Shown here piece after piece: positions 20,857-27,652 of a stretch of DNA of 27,652 nt. Within the stretch, counting starts at the first letter, position 1. Every line of letters begins with the position of its first letter. The notes under the pieces were generated by a model. It was not told where the DNA came from and searched no databases. It saw only the letters and a program-made list of their open reading frames with translations. This stretch comes from DAOOVD01 sp035369845 (GTDB lineage Bacteria; Bacillota; Desulfotomaculia; Desulfotomaculales; Pelotomaculaceae), in assembly GCA_035369845.1 (NCBI GenBank), contig DAOOVD010000033.1, positions 1-27,652 on the forward strand. Reading direction: 5' to 3'. Both the position numbers and the translations under genes were made by a program.

Positions 20857-22275
20857 TTGAACTACCGAGTGGAGAAAGATTCGCTGGGTGAGTTGAGAGT
20901 TCCGGCAGATGCATACTACGGCATTCATACCGCAAGGGCCGTGAGAAATTTTCCCGTTTCCGGGATTAAGACGCATTCAGCTTTAATCAGGGCAATTGCA
21001 CAGGTAAAACAGGCGGCAGCCCTGGCAAATATGAATGTGGGACTGCTGGACCCGGAGATCGGCCGATATATTGTGCGTGCTGCGGAAGAAGTAGCCTCCG
21101 GCATGCTGGCGGACCAATTCATCGTCGACGCTTTCCAGGGCGGAGCAGGAACTTCCACCAATATGAATGTCAACGAGGTAATTGCCAACAGGTCGATTGA
21201 ACTGATGGGGGGCGAAAAGGGAAAATACGATATGGTGCATCCCCTGGATCATGTAAACCTGTCCCAGTCGACAAACGACGTCTATCCCACCGCCCTGAGG
21301 GTGGCTGCCATAGGGATGGTTCTGAAACTGAGCGACGCATTAGCGGGACTGCAGGGTGAACTACAGAAGAAAGAGGCGGAGTTTGCCGGTGTCTTAAAAC
21401 TGGGCCGCACCGAGTTGCAAGACGCCGTACCGTTAACGCTGGGCCAGGAGTTTAGCGCTTTTGCCGAGGCGGTGGCCAGGGACCGCTGGCGACTCTACAA
21501 GGTGGAAGAAAGACTGCGCCAGGTAAACCTGGGGGGAACGGCGGTAGGAACCGGCCTTAACGCCAATCCCGGATACATATATGCAGTTGTTGAAGAACTG
21601 AGAAACATTACCGGATTTGGATTGGCCAGGTCGGAAAATACAGTCGACCTTACCCAGAACGCGGATGTTTTTTCGGAAGTGTCAGGATTACTGAAAGCAA
21701 CGGCGGTAAATCTGGCCAAAATAGCTGGGGATCTGAGGTTGCTTTCCTCCGGGCCGCTGGGAGGATTAGCCGAGATAAGGCTTCCGGAGGTGCAGGCCGG
21801 GTCGTCGATTATGCCCGGCAAGGTTAATCCCGTGATACCGGAAATGGTTACGCAGGTAGCCTTTCAGGTGATGGGAAACGACCAGGTTTTGGCAGCGGCG
21901 GCTGCCGCCGGTCAACTTGAATTAAACGCCTTCATGCCTTTAATCGCGCAGAACCTGCTTCACTCCCTGGAGATTCTTGTAAACGCGGTTTGTATTCTTG
22001 CGGAAAAATGTATCAGGGGAATCAGGGCGAACGAAGAGAGATGCCGGCGCTGGCTTGAAGAAAGTCACGGTTTCATAACCGCCCTGACGCCGCACATAGG
22101 TTATGAGAGGGCGGTGGAGTTCGTTCACAAGGCTCTTTCGGAAGGGAAAAAGCTCAAGGACGTGGTCACGGATTCGGGTTTATTCAAGGCTGAGGAACTT
22201 AAAGCTGTTTTTGCGCCCGGTGAACTTACCAGACCGGGCATTGCAGGGGAAAAGTATCTGAAGAAAAGCAGGTGA
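20857..22275 (+). CDS. aspA: Aspartate ammonia-lyase (aspartase)
   Basis: The protein has 472 residues from TTG 20857 with AGGGGGC upstream. It releases ammonia from L-aspartate, leaving fumarate. It is a fumarase/aspartase superfamily member: YRVEKDSLGELRVPADAYYGIHTARAVRNFPVSG, GAGTSTNMNVNEVIANRS, HVNLSQSTNDVYPTALR, and the signature GSSIMPGKVNPVIPEMV (about 314-330). The aspartase rather than fumarase call rests on this N-terminus and on clostridial operons where aspA accompanies hyd maturation genes. Its job here is unclear; a local ammonia supply for the bridging amine of the H-cluster ligand is a testable idea. The hydF start lies seven bases after its stop. Confidence 0.9.
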   Translation: MNYRVEKDSLGELRVPADAYYGIHTARAVRNFPVSGIKTHSALIRAIAQVKQAAALANMNVGLLDPEIGRYIVRAAEEVASGMLADQFIVDAFQGGAGTSTNMNVNEVIANRSIELMGGEKGKYDMVHPLDHVNLSQSTNDVYPTALRVAAIGMVLKLSDALAGLQGELQKKEAEFAGVLKLGRTELQDAVPLTLGQEFSAFAEAVARDRWRLYKVEERLRQVNLGGTAVGTGLNANPGYIYAVVEELRNITGFGLARSENTVDLTQNADVFSEVSGLLKATAVNLAKIAGDLRLLSSGPLGGLAEIRLPEVQAGSSIMPGKVNPVIPEMVTQVAFQVMGNDQVLAAAAAAGQLELNAFMPLIAQNLLHSLEILVNAVCILAEKCIRGIRANEERCRRWLEESHGFITALTPHIGYERAVEFVHKALSEGKKLKDVVTDSGLFKAEELKAVFAPGELTRPGIAGEKYLKKSR

Positions 22276-22282
22276 TTATGAG

Positions 22283-23569
22283 GTGAGTGTTGGCAATCTC
22301 AACGAAACACCGCGGGGCAGCAGGCTGCACATAGCCATTTTCGGCAGGAGGAACGCCGGCAAGTCAAGCCTGATTAACGCGTTGACCAATCAGGATATTG
22401 CCATTGTTTCCGATATTCCGGGCACAACCACGGACCCAGTGTATAAATCGATGGAAATCCTCCCGGTTGGACCGGTTGTAATAATCGATACGGCCGGTAT
22501 CGACGATGTGGGCGAACTGGGCGGATTGAGAATTAAGAAAACCGTCGCCGTTCTCAACAAGACGGATTTGATGGTTCTGGTTGTTGATCCAGCTCAGGGT
22601 GCCGGCGAATACGAGATCGATCTCATCAAAAAAGCACGGGAGCAGGGAGTGCCGGTTGTAGGAGTAATCAACAAAATAGATCTCGCACCCGACGTAAATG
22701 TGCAAGAAACTGAAGAAATTCTTAACATCCGGGTGATACCGGTAAGTGCGCTGACCAGGCAGGGTATTGAAAACTTAAAGAAAGAAATTGTAAAATCAGC
22801 ACCCAAGGAGTGGACCGCACCCACCATTGTCGGGGACCTTATCGCCCCCGGCGATACGGTGGTGCTTGTGGTGCCGATCGACCTTGCCGCGCCGAAAGGC
22901 AGGCTTATCCTTCCACAGGTTCAGACCATCAGGGATATTCTCGACAATGACGCCTGTGCCCTTGTTGTCAAGGAGAGGGAGCTTAAGAAAGCTCTGTCCA
23001 GGCTGGCAGGCAAACCAAAAATTGTAGTAACCGATTCCCAGGCTTTCTTGAAAGTGGACGCGGACACTCCCAAAGACGTCTTGATGACCTCGTTTTCAAT
23101 TCTTTTTGCCCGCTTCAAGGGAGACCTCGAGACTTTGGTGGCAGGCGCCCTGGCGGCAGATGAGCTGAAGCCCGGGGACAGGGTGTTGATCGCTGAAGCG
23201 TGTACCCATCACAGGGTTGCGGACGACATAGGAACCGTTAAAATACCGCGCTGGCTTCGTCAGAAGGCGGGCGGTGAACTGCGCTTTGACTGGTCGAGCG
23301 GCATCGAGATGCCGACTGATCTGGGAAAATACAAGTTGGTTGTTCACTGCGGCGCCTGCATGATAAACCGCAAGGAAATGCTTCACCGGATTATGCAGGC
23401 TACCACCGCGGGAGTGCCGATTGTAAACTACGGAGTTCTGATTGCTCATTTACACGGAATTCTGAGGCGGGCGCTCACACCTTTCCCGAACGCCCTGCGC
23501 ATTCTTGAAGAAGCCGGGAAGGGATCCGGCCCGGACGGCCAAAGAGTTACCGGAAACGCCAGCGCGTGA
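22283..23569 (+). CDS. hydF: [FeFe]-hydrogenase H-cluster maturation GTPase HydF
   Basis: The protein has 428 residues from GTG 22283. It is the scaffold that carries the 2Fe precursor and hands it to the hydrogenase. The GTPase domain shows the P-loop GRRNAGKSS (21-29), switch threonines in PGTTTDPV, DTAGIDD and NKTD. The C-terminal cluster ligands are C307 in EACTHH and C356-x-x-C359 in HCGACMINRKEM, giving the CxHx(n)CxxC pattern of HydF. Length is normal. The ribosome site is weak (AGGTGA at 22270), consistent with coupling to aspA. A 160-base gap without a clear terminator separates it from hydG. Confidence 0.96.
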   Translation: MSVGNLNETPRGSRLHIAIFGRRNAGKSSLINALTNQDIAIVSDIPGTTTDPVYKSMEILPVGPVVIIDTAGIDDVGELGGLRIKKTVAVLNKTDLMVLVVDPAQGAGEYEIDLIKKAREQGVPVVGVINKIDLAPDVNVQETEEILNIRVIPVSALTRQGIENLKKEIVKSAPKEWTAPTIVGDLIAPGDTVVLVVPIDLAAPKGRLILPQVQTIRDILDNDACALVVKERELKKALSRLAGKPKIVVTDSQAFLKVDADTPKDVLMTSFSILFARFKGDLETLVAGALAADELKPGDRVLIAEACTHHRVADDIGTVKIPRWLRQKAGGELRFDWSSGIEMPTDLGKYKLVVHCGACMINRKEMLHRIMQATTAGVPIVNYGVLIAHLHGILRRALTPFPNALRILEEAGKGSGPDGQRVTGNASA

Positions 23570-23735
23570 CACATCTGGCAAATACTGCGAATGCCTGTGA
23601 GTCGGCGGTACGGCATTAACGCTAAACTCCCGAAAAACCGAAATATTTATAAAAAGCGTTTTGATCCTTGTTGGACTTTGTTTAGAGGTTGGATGATTAG
23701 GTGTTTCAAAAACTATTGTACGAGGAGTGATGGGT

Positions 23736-25142
23736 GTGTACGCTACCAAAGCTGATTTTATAGACGACGGCTTAATTTGCGGCATTTTGAGGGATGCCGA
23801 AAATGCCTCCCGGGAAGAGATTGAAAGGATTATTGAGAAAGCATTGCTTTGCAAGGGGCTGACACCTTACGAAGTTGCCGCGCTGCTTCAGACAGATGAA
23901 AGCGGGATTCTGGAAAAAATATATGAAACAGCGGCTTACATTAAAGAAAAAATATATGGAAAAAGGCTGGTATTTTTCGCGCCCCTGTATATCAGCGATT
24001 ATTGCATGAACAATTGTGTTTACTGCGGTTACAGGCGTGACAACAAATTCAAACGCCGCAGGCTGACAATGGAGGAGATAAAACGCGAAGTCCAGGTGCT
24101 CGAGGATATGGGTCACAAGCGCATTGCCCTGGAGTGCGGTGAAGATCCAAAAAATTGCCCCATCGAATACGTTTTAGAGGCCATTGACGCTATCTATTCG
24201 GTTAAAGAAAAAAACGGCAGTATCAGAAGGATAAATGTCAATATAGCCGCTACGACGGTGGAAAACTACAGGCGTCTGAAAGAAGCAAAAATCGGCACGT
24301 ACATCCTGTTCCAGGAGACCTATCACAGGCCTACTTACGAGCGGATGCACCCTTCCGGGCCGAAGAGGGACTATGACTGGCACACGTGCGCCATGGACCG
24401 GGCCATGGAGGGAGGCGTTGACGACGTAGGCGTCGGCGTGCTTTTCGGTTTATATGACTACAAGTACGAAGTCGTCGCCATCCTGCTGCACGCTTTGCAC
24501 CTCGAGGAAGCATACGGGGTCGGTCCGCACACCATTTCCGTTCCCAGGATGAGGCCGGCCCGTGGTGTGACTCTGGAGAATTTCCCGCACCTGGTTTCTG
24601 ACGCCGACTTTAAAAAGATCATTGCCGTTCTACGCATGGCAGTTCCTTATACCGGAATCATCCTTTCAACGAGGGAGAGCCCGGAATTCAGGGATGAACT
24701 CTTGTCGGTCGGCATTTCCCAACTCAGCGCCGGATCATGTACCGGGGTCGGCGGATATTACAGGGAAAAAGAAGGGAAATCCGATGAGGAGGAATCACCG
24801 CAGTTCAACGTTGAGGATCACCGCACGCTTGATCAGGTTATCAGCAGCGTCTGCCGTTCGGGTTACATTCCCAGTTTCTGTACCGCGTGCTACCGGAGCG
24901 GCAGAACCGGGGACAGATTTATGGCTTTGGCGAAAAGCGGCCAGATCCAAAACGTCTGTCAGCCGAACGCCATCCTTACTTTCAAAGAATTCCTGAATGA
25001 CTACGCTTCTCCGGAAACTGCCAAGATCGGCGAGGAGACCATAAATGAACACCTTGAACTTGTGGGCAACCCGAAAGTAAGAGAAGAAGCCAGGCACAGA
25101 CTTGCATTAATCGATCAGGGAATAAGGGACCTCTATTTTTGA
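23736..25142 (+). CDS. hydG: [FeFe]-hydrogenase maturation radical SAM tyrosine lyase HydG
   Basis: The protein has 468 residues from GTG 23736, which stands eight bases after GAGGAG (23722-23727); GTG 23727 and ATG 23730 are in frame but badly spaced. It cleaves tyrosine to give the CO and CN ligands of the H-cluster. The radical-SAM motif is C90-x3-C94-x2-C97 (CMNNCVYCGYRRDN). The C-terminal auxiliary-cluster motif C382-x2-C385-x22-C408 (CTACYRSGRTGDRFM...VCQPN) distinguishes HydG from ThiH. LSTRESPEFRDELLSVGISQLSAGS is also typical. The third maturase HydE is not in the window. The 166-base gap before it is AT-rich; I see no convincing promoter. Confidence 0.96.
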   Translation: MYATKADFIDDGLICGILRDAENASREEIERIIEKALLCKGLTPYEVAALLQTDESGILEKIYETAAYIKEKIYGKRLVFFAPLYISDYCMNNCVYCGYRRDNKFKRRRLTMEEIKREVQVLEDMGHKRIALECGEDPKNCPIEYVLEAIDAIYSVKEKNGSIRRINVNIAATTVENYRRLKEAKIGTYILFQETYHRPTYERMHPSGPKRDYDWHTCAMDRAMEGGVDDVGVGVLFGLYDYKYEVVAILLHALHLEEAYGVGPHTISVPRMRPARGVTLENFPHLVSDADFKKIIAVLRMAVPYTGIILSTRESPEFRDELLSVGISQLSAGSCTGVGGYYREKEGKSDEEESPQFNVEDHRTLDQVISSVCRSGYIPSFCTACYRSGRTGDRFMALAKSGQIQNVCQPNAILTFKEFLNDYASPETAKIGEETINEHLELVGNPKVREEARHRLALIDQGIRDLYF

Positions 25143-25228
25143 GGTCCCCGGTTAAACGGGGCGGTCGGGCTGCATAAATCCGGTTGCTTGAATGAATATA
25201 CAGCCCGTGAGCAGAAAACAAAAGCCGT

Positions 25229-25258
25229 TTGACACGTTTGGTTGACGAATGATATAAA
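25229..25258 (+). promoter_or_regulatory. Sigma-A promoter of rex
   Basis: TTGACA (25229-25234) and TATAAA (25253-25258) are separated by 18 bases, with a start near 25265 and a leader of about 58 bases. The gap after hydG also has CCCCG-GTTAAA-CGGGG (25146-25161), a small hairpin without a T-run. No full Rex palindrome overlaps the promoter. Confidence 0.75.
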
Positions 25259-25322
25259 TAATTAAGATGACTGGCTTTCATGTGTAAGCAATACGGATAT
25301 TCATGGTTTACCGGGGGGAATA

Positions 25323-25994
25323 TTGCGGGTGAAAACTCATAAGATCCCGAATGCGACGATAACGAGGCTGTCGGTATATTCTAGGTTTATCGAGATGCTT
25401 GACCGGAAAGGAATCGTGACCGTATCGTCAGGCGAGATCGCCGAGGGCGTGGGGGTGAGTCCCGCCCAGGTCAGGAAGGATCTGGCATATTTTGGTGAAT
25501 TCGGGACACGTGGAGTAGGATACAACATAAAGGATCTCAGGCGTTACACCTTAAAAATTCTTGGCTTGGTCAGCCGGTGGCCGCTTGTCCTCGTAGGGGC
25601 CGGAAACCTGGGTTTTGCCCTGTGCAGCTACAAGGGTTTCAACGAACGGGGTTTTTCAATAGTAGGCGTGTTTGACAACGATCCAGCCAAAATAGGGAAG
25701 CGTATAGCCGGTTTAGAGGTGTGCCCGCTCGGGATGATGCCGGAAATAATTAAAAAACACGATGTCAAAATTGGTATTATCGCTGTCCCGTCCAATGCTG
25801 CTCAGGAAGTAGCCGGCATGATGGTTAAATGCGGCCTGAAAGCAATTTTAAATTTTGCTCCGGTTGCGCTGAATGTTCCTGAACATATTGAATTACAGAA
25901 TGTCGACCTGTCGGTTAAACTGGAAGTGCTGACTTTCAACCTGGCTATGAGAGAATCCGGGAAAACCGTCAAAAAAAGTAGCAGCCTGCCTTAA
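25323..25994 (+). CDS. rex: Redox-sensing transcriptional repressor Rex
   Basis: The protein has 223 residues. The N-terminal winged helix (ATITRLSVYSRFIEML...GIVTVSSGEIAEGVGVSPAQVRKDLAYFGEFGTRGVGY, about 11-67) binds DNA. The Rossmann domain GAGNLG (92-97) with VGVFDND senses the NADH/NAD+ ratio. TTG 25323 has GGGGGG four bases upstream; GTG 25329, ten bases from it, is the alternative start. Rex commonly represses fermentation and hydrogenase genes when NADH is low, which fits its place beside the maturation operon. Direct control is not shown by a good operator here. The stop lies inside the terminator stem region. Confidence 0.96.
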   Translation: MRVKTHKIPNATITRLSVYSRFIEMLDRKGIVTVSSGEIAEGVGVSPAQVRKDLAYFGEFGTRGVGYNIKDLRRYTLKILGLVSRWPLVLVGAGNLGFALCSYKGFNERGFSIVGVFDNDPAKIGKRIAGLEVCPLGMMPEIIKKHDVKIGIIAVPSNAAQEVAGMMVKCGLKAILNFAPVALNVPEHIELQNVDLSVKLEVLTFNLAMRESGKTVKKSSSLP

Positions 25995-26009
25995 AAGCGG
26001 GCCTTTTTT
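25984..26009 (+). terminator. Intrinsic terminator of rex
   Basis: GCCTGC (25984-25989) pairs with GCGGGC (25997-26002, one G-T pair) across CTTAAAA, followed by CTTTTTT. The rex stop codon is in the loop. Confidence 0.85.
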
Positions 26010-26133
26010 ATTTATTACGGTATAATAGTTTTAGAAAAAGGGGAAAGACCTTCTATGTCAATGAGGAAATTAAATTTTTTACTGTTAGTATAAACATTCA
26101 CAGCCTTTAAAGGACAAAGCATCCCCTTGCGCC

Positions 26134-26168
26134 CGGAGTGGGTTGGTTCAAATCCCACCTGCCCCACT
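26134..26168 (+). pseudogene. Decayed tRNA 3' fragment
   Basis: The sequence runs GGAGTGGGTTGG, TTCAAATCCCAC, CTGCCCCA. GTGGG can pair with CCCAC around TTCAAAT if a four-base insertion (TTGG) is looped out, and CTGCCCC followed by A looks like an acceptor 3' strand. No matching 5' strand (GGGGCAG) occurs in the preceding 150 bases, and the T stem is spoiled, so it is not a functional tRNA. It could be a remnant left by an integrated element or by the neighbouring IS. Identity cannot be assigned. The rest of 26010-26200 contains an isolated TATAAT (26021-26026) and nothing else I can support. Confidence 0.4.
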
Positions 26169-26204
26169 GGCGGCTTTAGAACATTGACAACTAAATACCA
26201 GACT

Positions 26205-27413
26205 TCACGCTGCCCGGTTAAAATGCCTGGAGCGGGCGGCAATGAATGCAACTTCGTCGTAGCAAGTGCGGTTTTTCCACATGGCAAAGATAATCCTGAC
26301 CCAGATGTTCGCCAGAGCCCGCAAAGCTTCATGGTGAGTTTTCCCCTGGCATCTCTTCGCATAGTAATACTCCCTTGCCCAGGGAACCCACCTGATGCTC
26401 TGGAAGGAAAAGAGATGCATTACCCGCCGGAAAGGTTTGACGCAGGACTTGCGCTGTCTGGCAAATCGGTACTTGCCGCTCTGAAAGAGTACAGGTGAGG
26501 TGCCCGCTAAAGCCTGAACAACAGCCGCGTTCTCGTAACGGTTACGTTCGTCGCCCCACTCCGCCAGCAGTCTTGGCGCCAGCCTTTTGGCCGCTCCAGG
26601 AAGGCTAGCGAAGATTTTGCTGTCGGAGTGCTGCTGAAAAAGGCGGTCGATCTCCTCATCATAAGCGGCTATCTGCTCCTTAACCACCTCCAGCTGGCCC
26701 ACCAGAGCGAGCATCAAGCGGCACTTTGCCCGCACGGTGGAAGCGCTGGCATTAAGCTGTGGTTCCTGCGCCTTCTGCCAGATGGAGATGGCCGTTTGGT
26801 TGGGTCTGGGATGCTTATGCTTTTTCAGAAAAACGGCTATCTCCGGAACGGTAGCTTTCCTTACCAGCTCCGGGGTTGGATAGCGCTTGTAAAATTCCAG
26901 AGCTACCGGTAGGGTTGGTTTTGAGAAGAATTCGAGGGCCGCCGGGTAATATTCCTTCAAGCAGGCAATGAGCTTGTTGTTCAGGCGGGTGGATTCCTGG
27001 ATCAGGCTGTCCTGATCCCTGGTCAATATCTTTAGCTCGCAGACCAGTTCAGTATCCGGCTTTAGCCTCTTTAGCTGCGCCAGATCGGACCGGCCGATGC
27101 TGGCCAGAAGACGGGCATCGATGGGGTCGCTCTTTGCCCCGGAGGGCTTTCGCCGATGATCCACAACCTTCGGGTTTAAGGGGTAAACCGGAAAACTGGC
27201 TTCCAAAAGAAACTGCACCAAAAGGCCGTTTTTGGTTTCCACCAGACAGGCGAAGCTCTCTGGATCGGGGTTGATGCTTAATAGTTTTTGTTTCAACTGC
27301 TCTAAGCCTTCCCTTTTATGGGGAACGGTGAAGTATTTTAGCTCTTGACCTTTTTCATCAAGCATGGCTACGTCATGATGCAGGTCAGCCCAGTCAATTC
27401 CTACAAAGTACAT
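26205..27413 (-). CDS. IS110 family transposase (DEDD recombinase)
   Basis: The protein has 402 residues, read from ATG at 27411-27413 with GGAGG upstream (CCTCC at 27421-27425 on +). The N-terminal RuvC-like domain shows D7 in YFVGIDWADLHHDVA, E59 in CLVETKNG, and D96/D99 in KSDPIDARLLA, the DEDD set. The C-terminal Tnp20-type part has LPGAAKRLAPRLLAEWGD and ALAGTSPVLFQSGK, with S306 and S312 near the expected catalytic serine. IS110 enzymes move a circular intermediate guided by a bridge RNA and normally leave no long target duplication or terminal inverted repeats. The frame is intact, so the element may be active. Confidence 0.95.
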   Translation of the reverse strand: MYFVGIDWADLHHDVAMLDEKGQELKYFTVPHKREGLEQLKQKLLSINPDPESFACLVETKNGLLVQFLLEASFPVYPLNPKVVDHRRKPSGAKSDPIDARLLASIGRSDLAQLKRLKPDTELVCELKILTRDQDSLIQESTRLNNKLIACLKEYYPAALEFFSKPTLPVALEFYKRYPTPELVRKATVPEIAVFLKKHKHPRPNQTAISIWQKAQEPQLNASASTVRAKCRLMLALVGQLEVVKEQIAAYDEEIDRLFQQHSDSKIFASLPGAAKRLAPRLLAEWGDERNRYENAAVVQALAGTSPVLFQSGKYRFARQRKSCVKPFRRVMHLFSFQSIRWVPWAREYYYAKRCQGKTHHEALRALANIWVRIIFAMWKNRTCYDEVAFIAARSRHFNRAA

Positions 27414-27429
27414 GTCTAAACCTCCAGGA

Positions 27430-27580
27430 AGAATTTTTCTGCAGACTGGCAGTGGGCCGGCGGTGCTCGAAGCACAACCCTTCTATGAACCGCAGTCTGC
27501 AAATTTAGTCCGGGAAAGGTAACTCTTTCGAAAGCAGTCGAACTGCAAGGAGGTGGAATCCTTTTCCCGGAAACCTTTGA
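27430..27580 (-). ncRNA. Candidate IS110 bridge RNA
   Basis: The 240 bases upstream of the recombinase contain two nested stem-loops. Outer stem A: GCAGACTG (27441-27448) with CAGTCTGC (27493-27500), enclosing GTGCT-CGA-AGCAC (27463-27475). Outer stem B: CCGGGAAAGG (27510-27519) with CCTTTTCCCGG (27560-27570, one bulge), enclosing GCAGT-CGA-ACTGC (27534-27546). Bridge RNAs of the IS110 group are encoded in exactly this place and have two internal loops, one that reads the target and one that reads the donor. The size and the two-loop design fit. The strand is inferred from the recombinase direction, and transcript ends are approximate. Confidence 0.55.
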
Positions 27581-27652
27581 ATTATCTTTGCCAACTTAGG
27601 AGCATTCCTGTAAGGAAGCAAAATGAACTTTGAAAAAGAAAGTACCTCCGGT

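Larger units (their letters stand above)
26205..27652 (-). mobile_element. IS110-family insertion sequence (ends not defined)
   Basis: The element comprises the recombinase gene and the structured non-coding region upstream of it (27414 to at least 27580). Long non-coding DNA on the upstream side and little on the downstream side is the layout of the IS110 group rather than the IS1111 group. Neither tip can be placed from this sequence alone: IS110 elements lack long inverted repeats, and the left end may lie beyond the window. The downstream tip should be within a few tens of bases below 26205. Confidence 0.7.

Noticed and set aside
26080..26168. Full tRNA-Leu or tRNA-Ser around CCTTTAAAGG
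   Set aside because: No anticodon stem forms around TTTAAA and no acceptor 5' strand exists, so only a 3' fragment is claimed.
26015..26498. Frames on both strands across the rex-IS gap (VGSNPTCPT, VGFEPTHS)
   Set aside because: These are translations of the tRNA-like fragment and of the IS gene in other frames.
1..27652. CRISPR array or diversity-generating retroelement
   Set aside because: No regularly spaced repeats of 24-40 bases and no reverse transcriptase were seen; the only repeats are short and local.

Overview
The window looks like chromosome of a strictly anaerobic, Gram-positive, spore-former-type clostridium close to the Desulfotomaculum/Pelotomaculum group (Peptococcaceae). 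This rests on three things: strong GGAGG ribosome sites with many TTG and GTG starts; haem made by the siroheme-dependent (Ahb) route with two NirJ-type radical SAM enzymes; and [FeFe]-hydrogenase maturation genes beside a Rex regulator. The genus is an inference from gene content; no marker gene was compared. A selenocysteine tRNA shows that the cell uses Sec.

Positions 1 to about 8.8 kb are the late end of a PBSX-like (contractile-tail) prophage on the + strand: DUF2634/XkdS (cut by the window edge), baseplate J/XkdT with an inserted domain, DUF2313/XkdU, a C1q-like tail fibre, and an AT-rich secreted beta-helix protein. The lysis cassette follows (XhlA-like protein, two holin-like membrane proteins and an amidase broken by an in-frame TAG), ending at a strong terminator. 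After that comes AT-rich cargo, an sce7726-family PD-(D/E)XK protein and a convergent, overlapping Beta-family protein, which is a plausible lysogen-encoded defence or exclusion pair. The prophage appears to abut the 3' end of selC (tRNA-Sec, minus strand), a classic integration site. Two parS-like palindromes in opposite orientation bracket the lysis and cargo block.

Positions 9.2 to 20.4 kb form a + strand gene cluster that takes glutamyl-tRNA to haem b: hepT (polyprenyl diphosphate synthase), precorrin-2 dehydrogenase, hemA, hemC, cobA-hemD fusion, ahbC, hemB, ahbD, ahbA, ahbB, hemL. Stop/start overlaps imply tight translational coupling. Only the ferrochelatase step lacks a dedicated gene; the precorrin-2 dehydrogenase may do it.

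Positions 20.4 to 26.0 kb are the hydrogenase-maturation region. A sigma-A promoter leads into a structured 5' leader with a perfect 17-bp terminator-like hairpin, then a TM1266-type putative regulator, aspA (aspartase), hydF, hydG, and rex with its own promoter and terminator. HydE and the hydrogenase itself are not in the window.

Positions 26.0 to 27.65 kb hold a decayed tRNA 3' fragment and an IS110-family element on the minus strand. The non-coding region upstream of its recombinase folds into nested hairpins, as expected of an IS110 bridge RNA.

The best candidates for under-described biology are the sce7726/Beta pair at the selC junction, the leader RNA of the hydrogenase-maturation operon, and the parS/Noc-hybrid palindromes.
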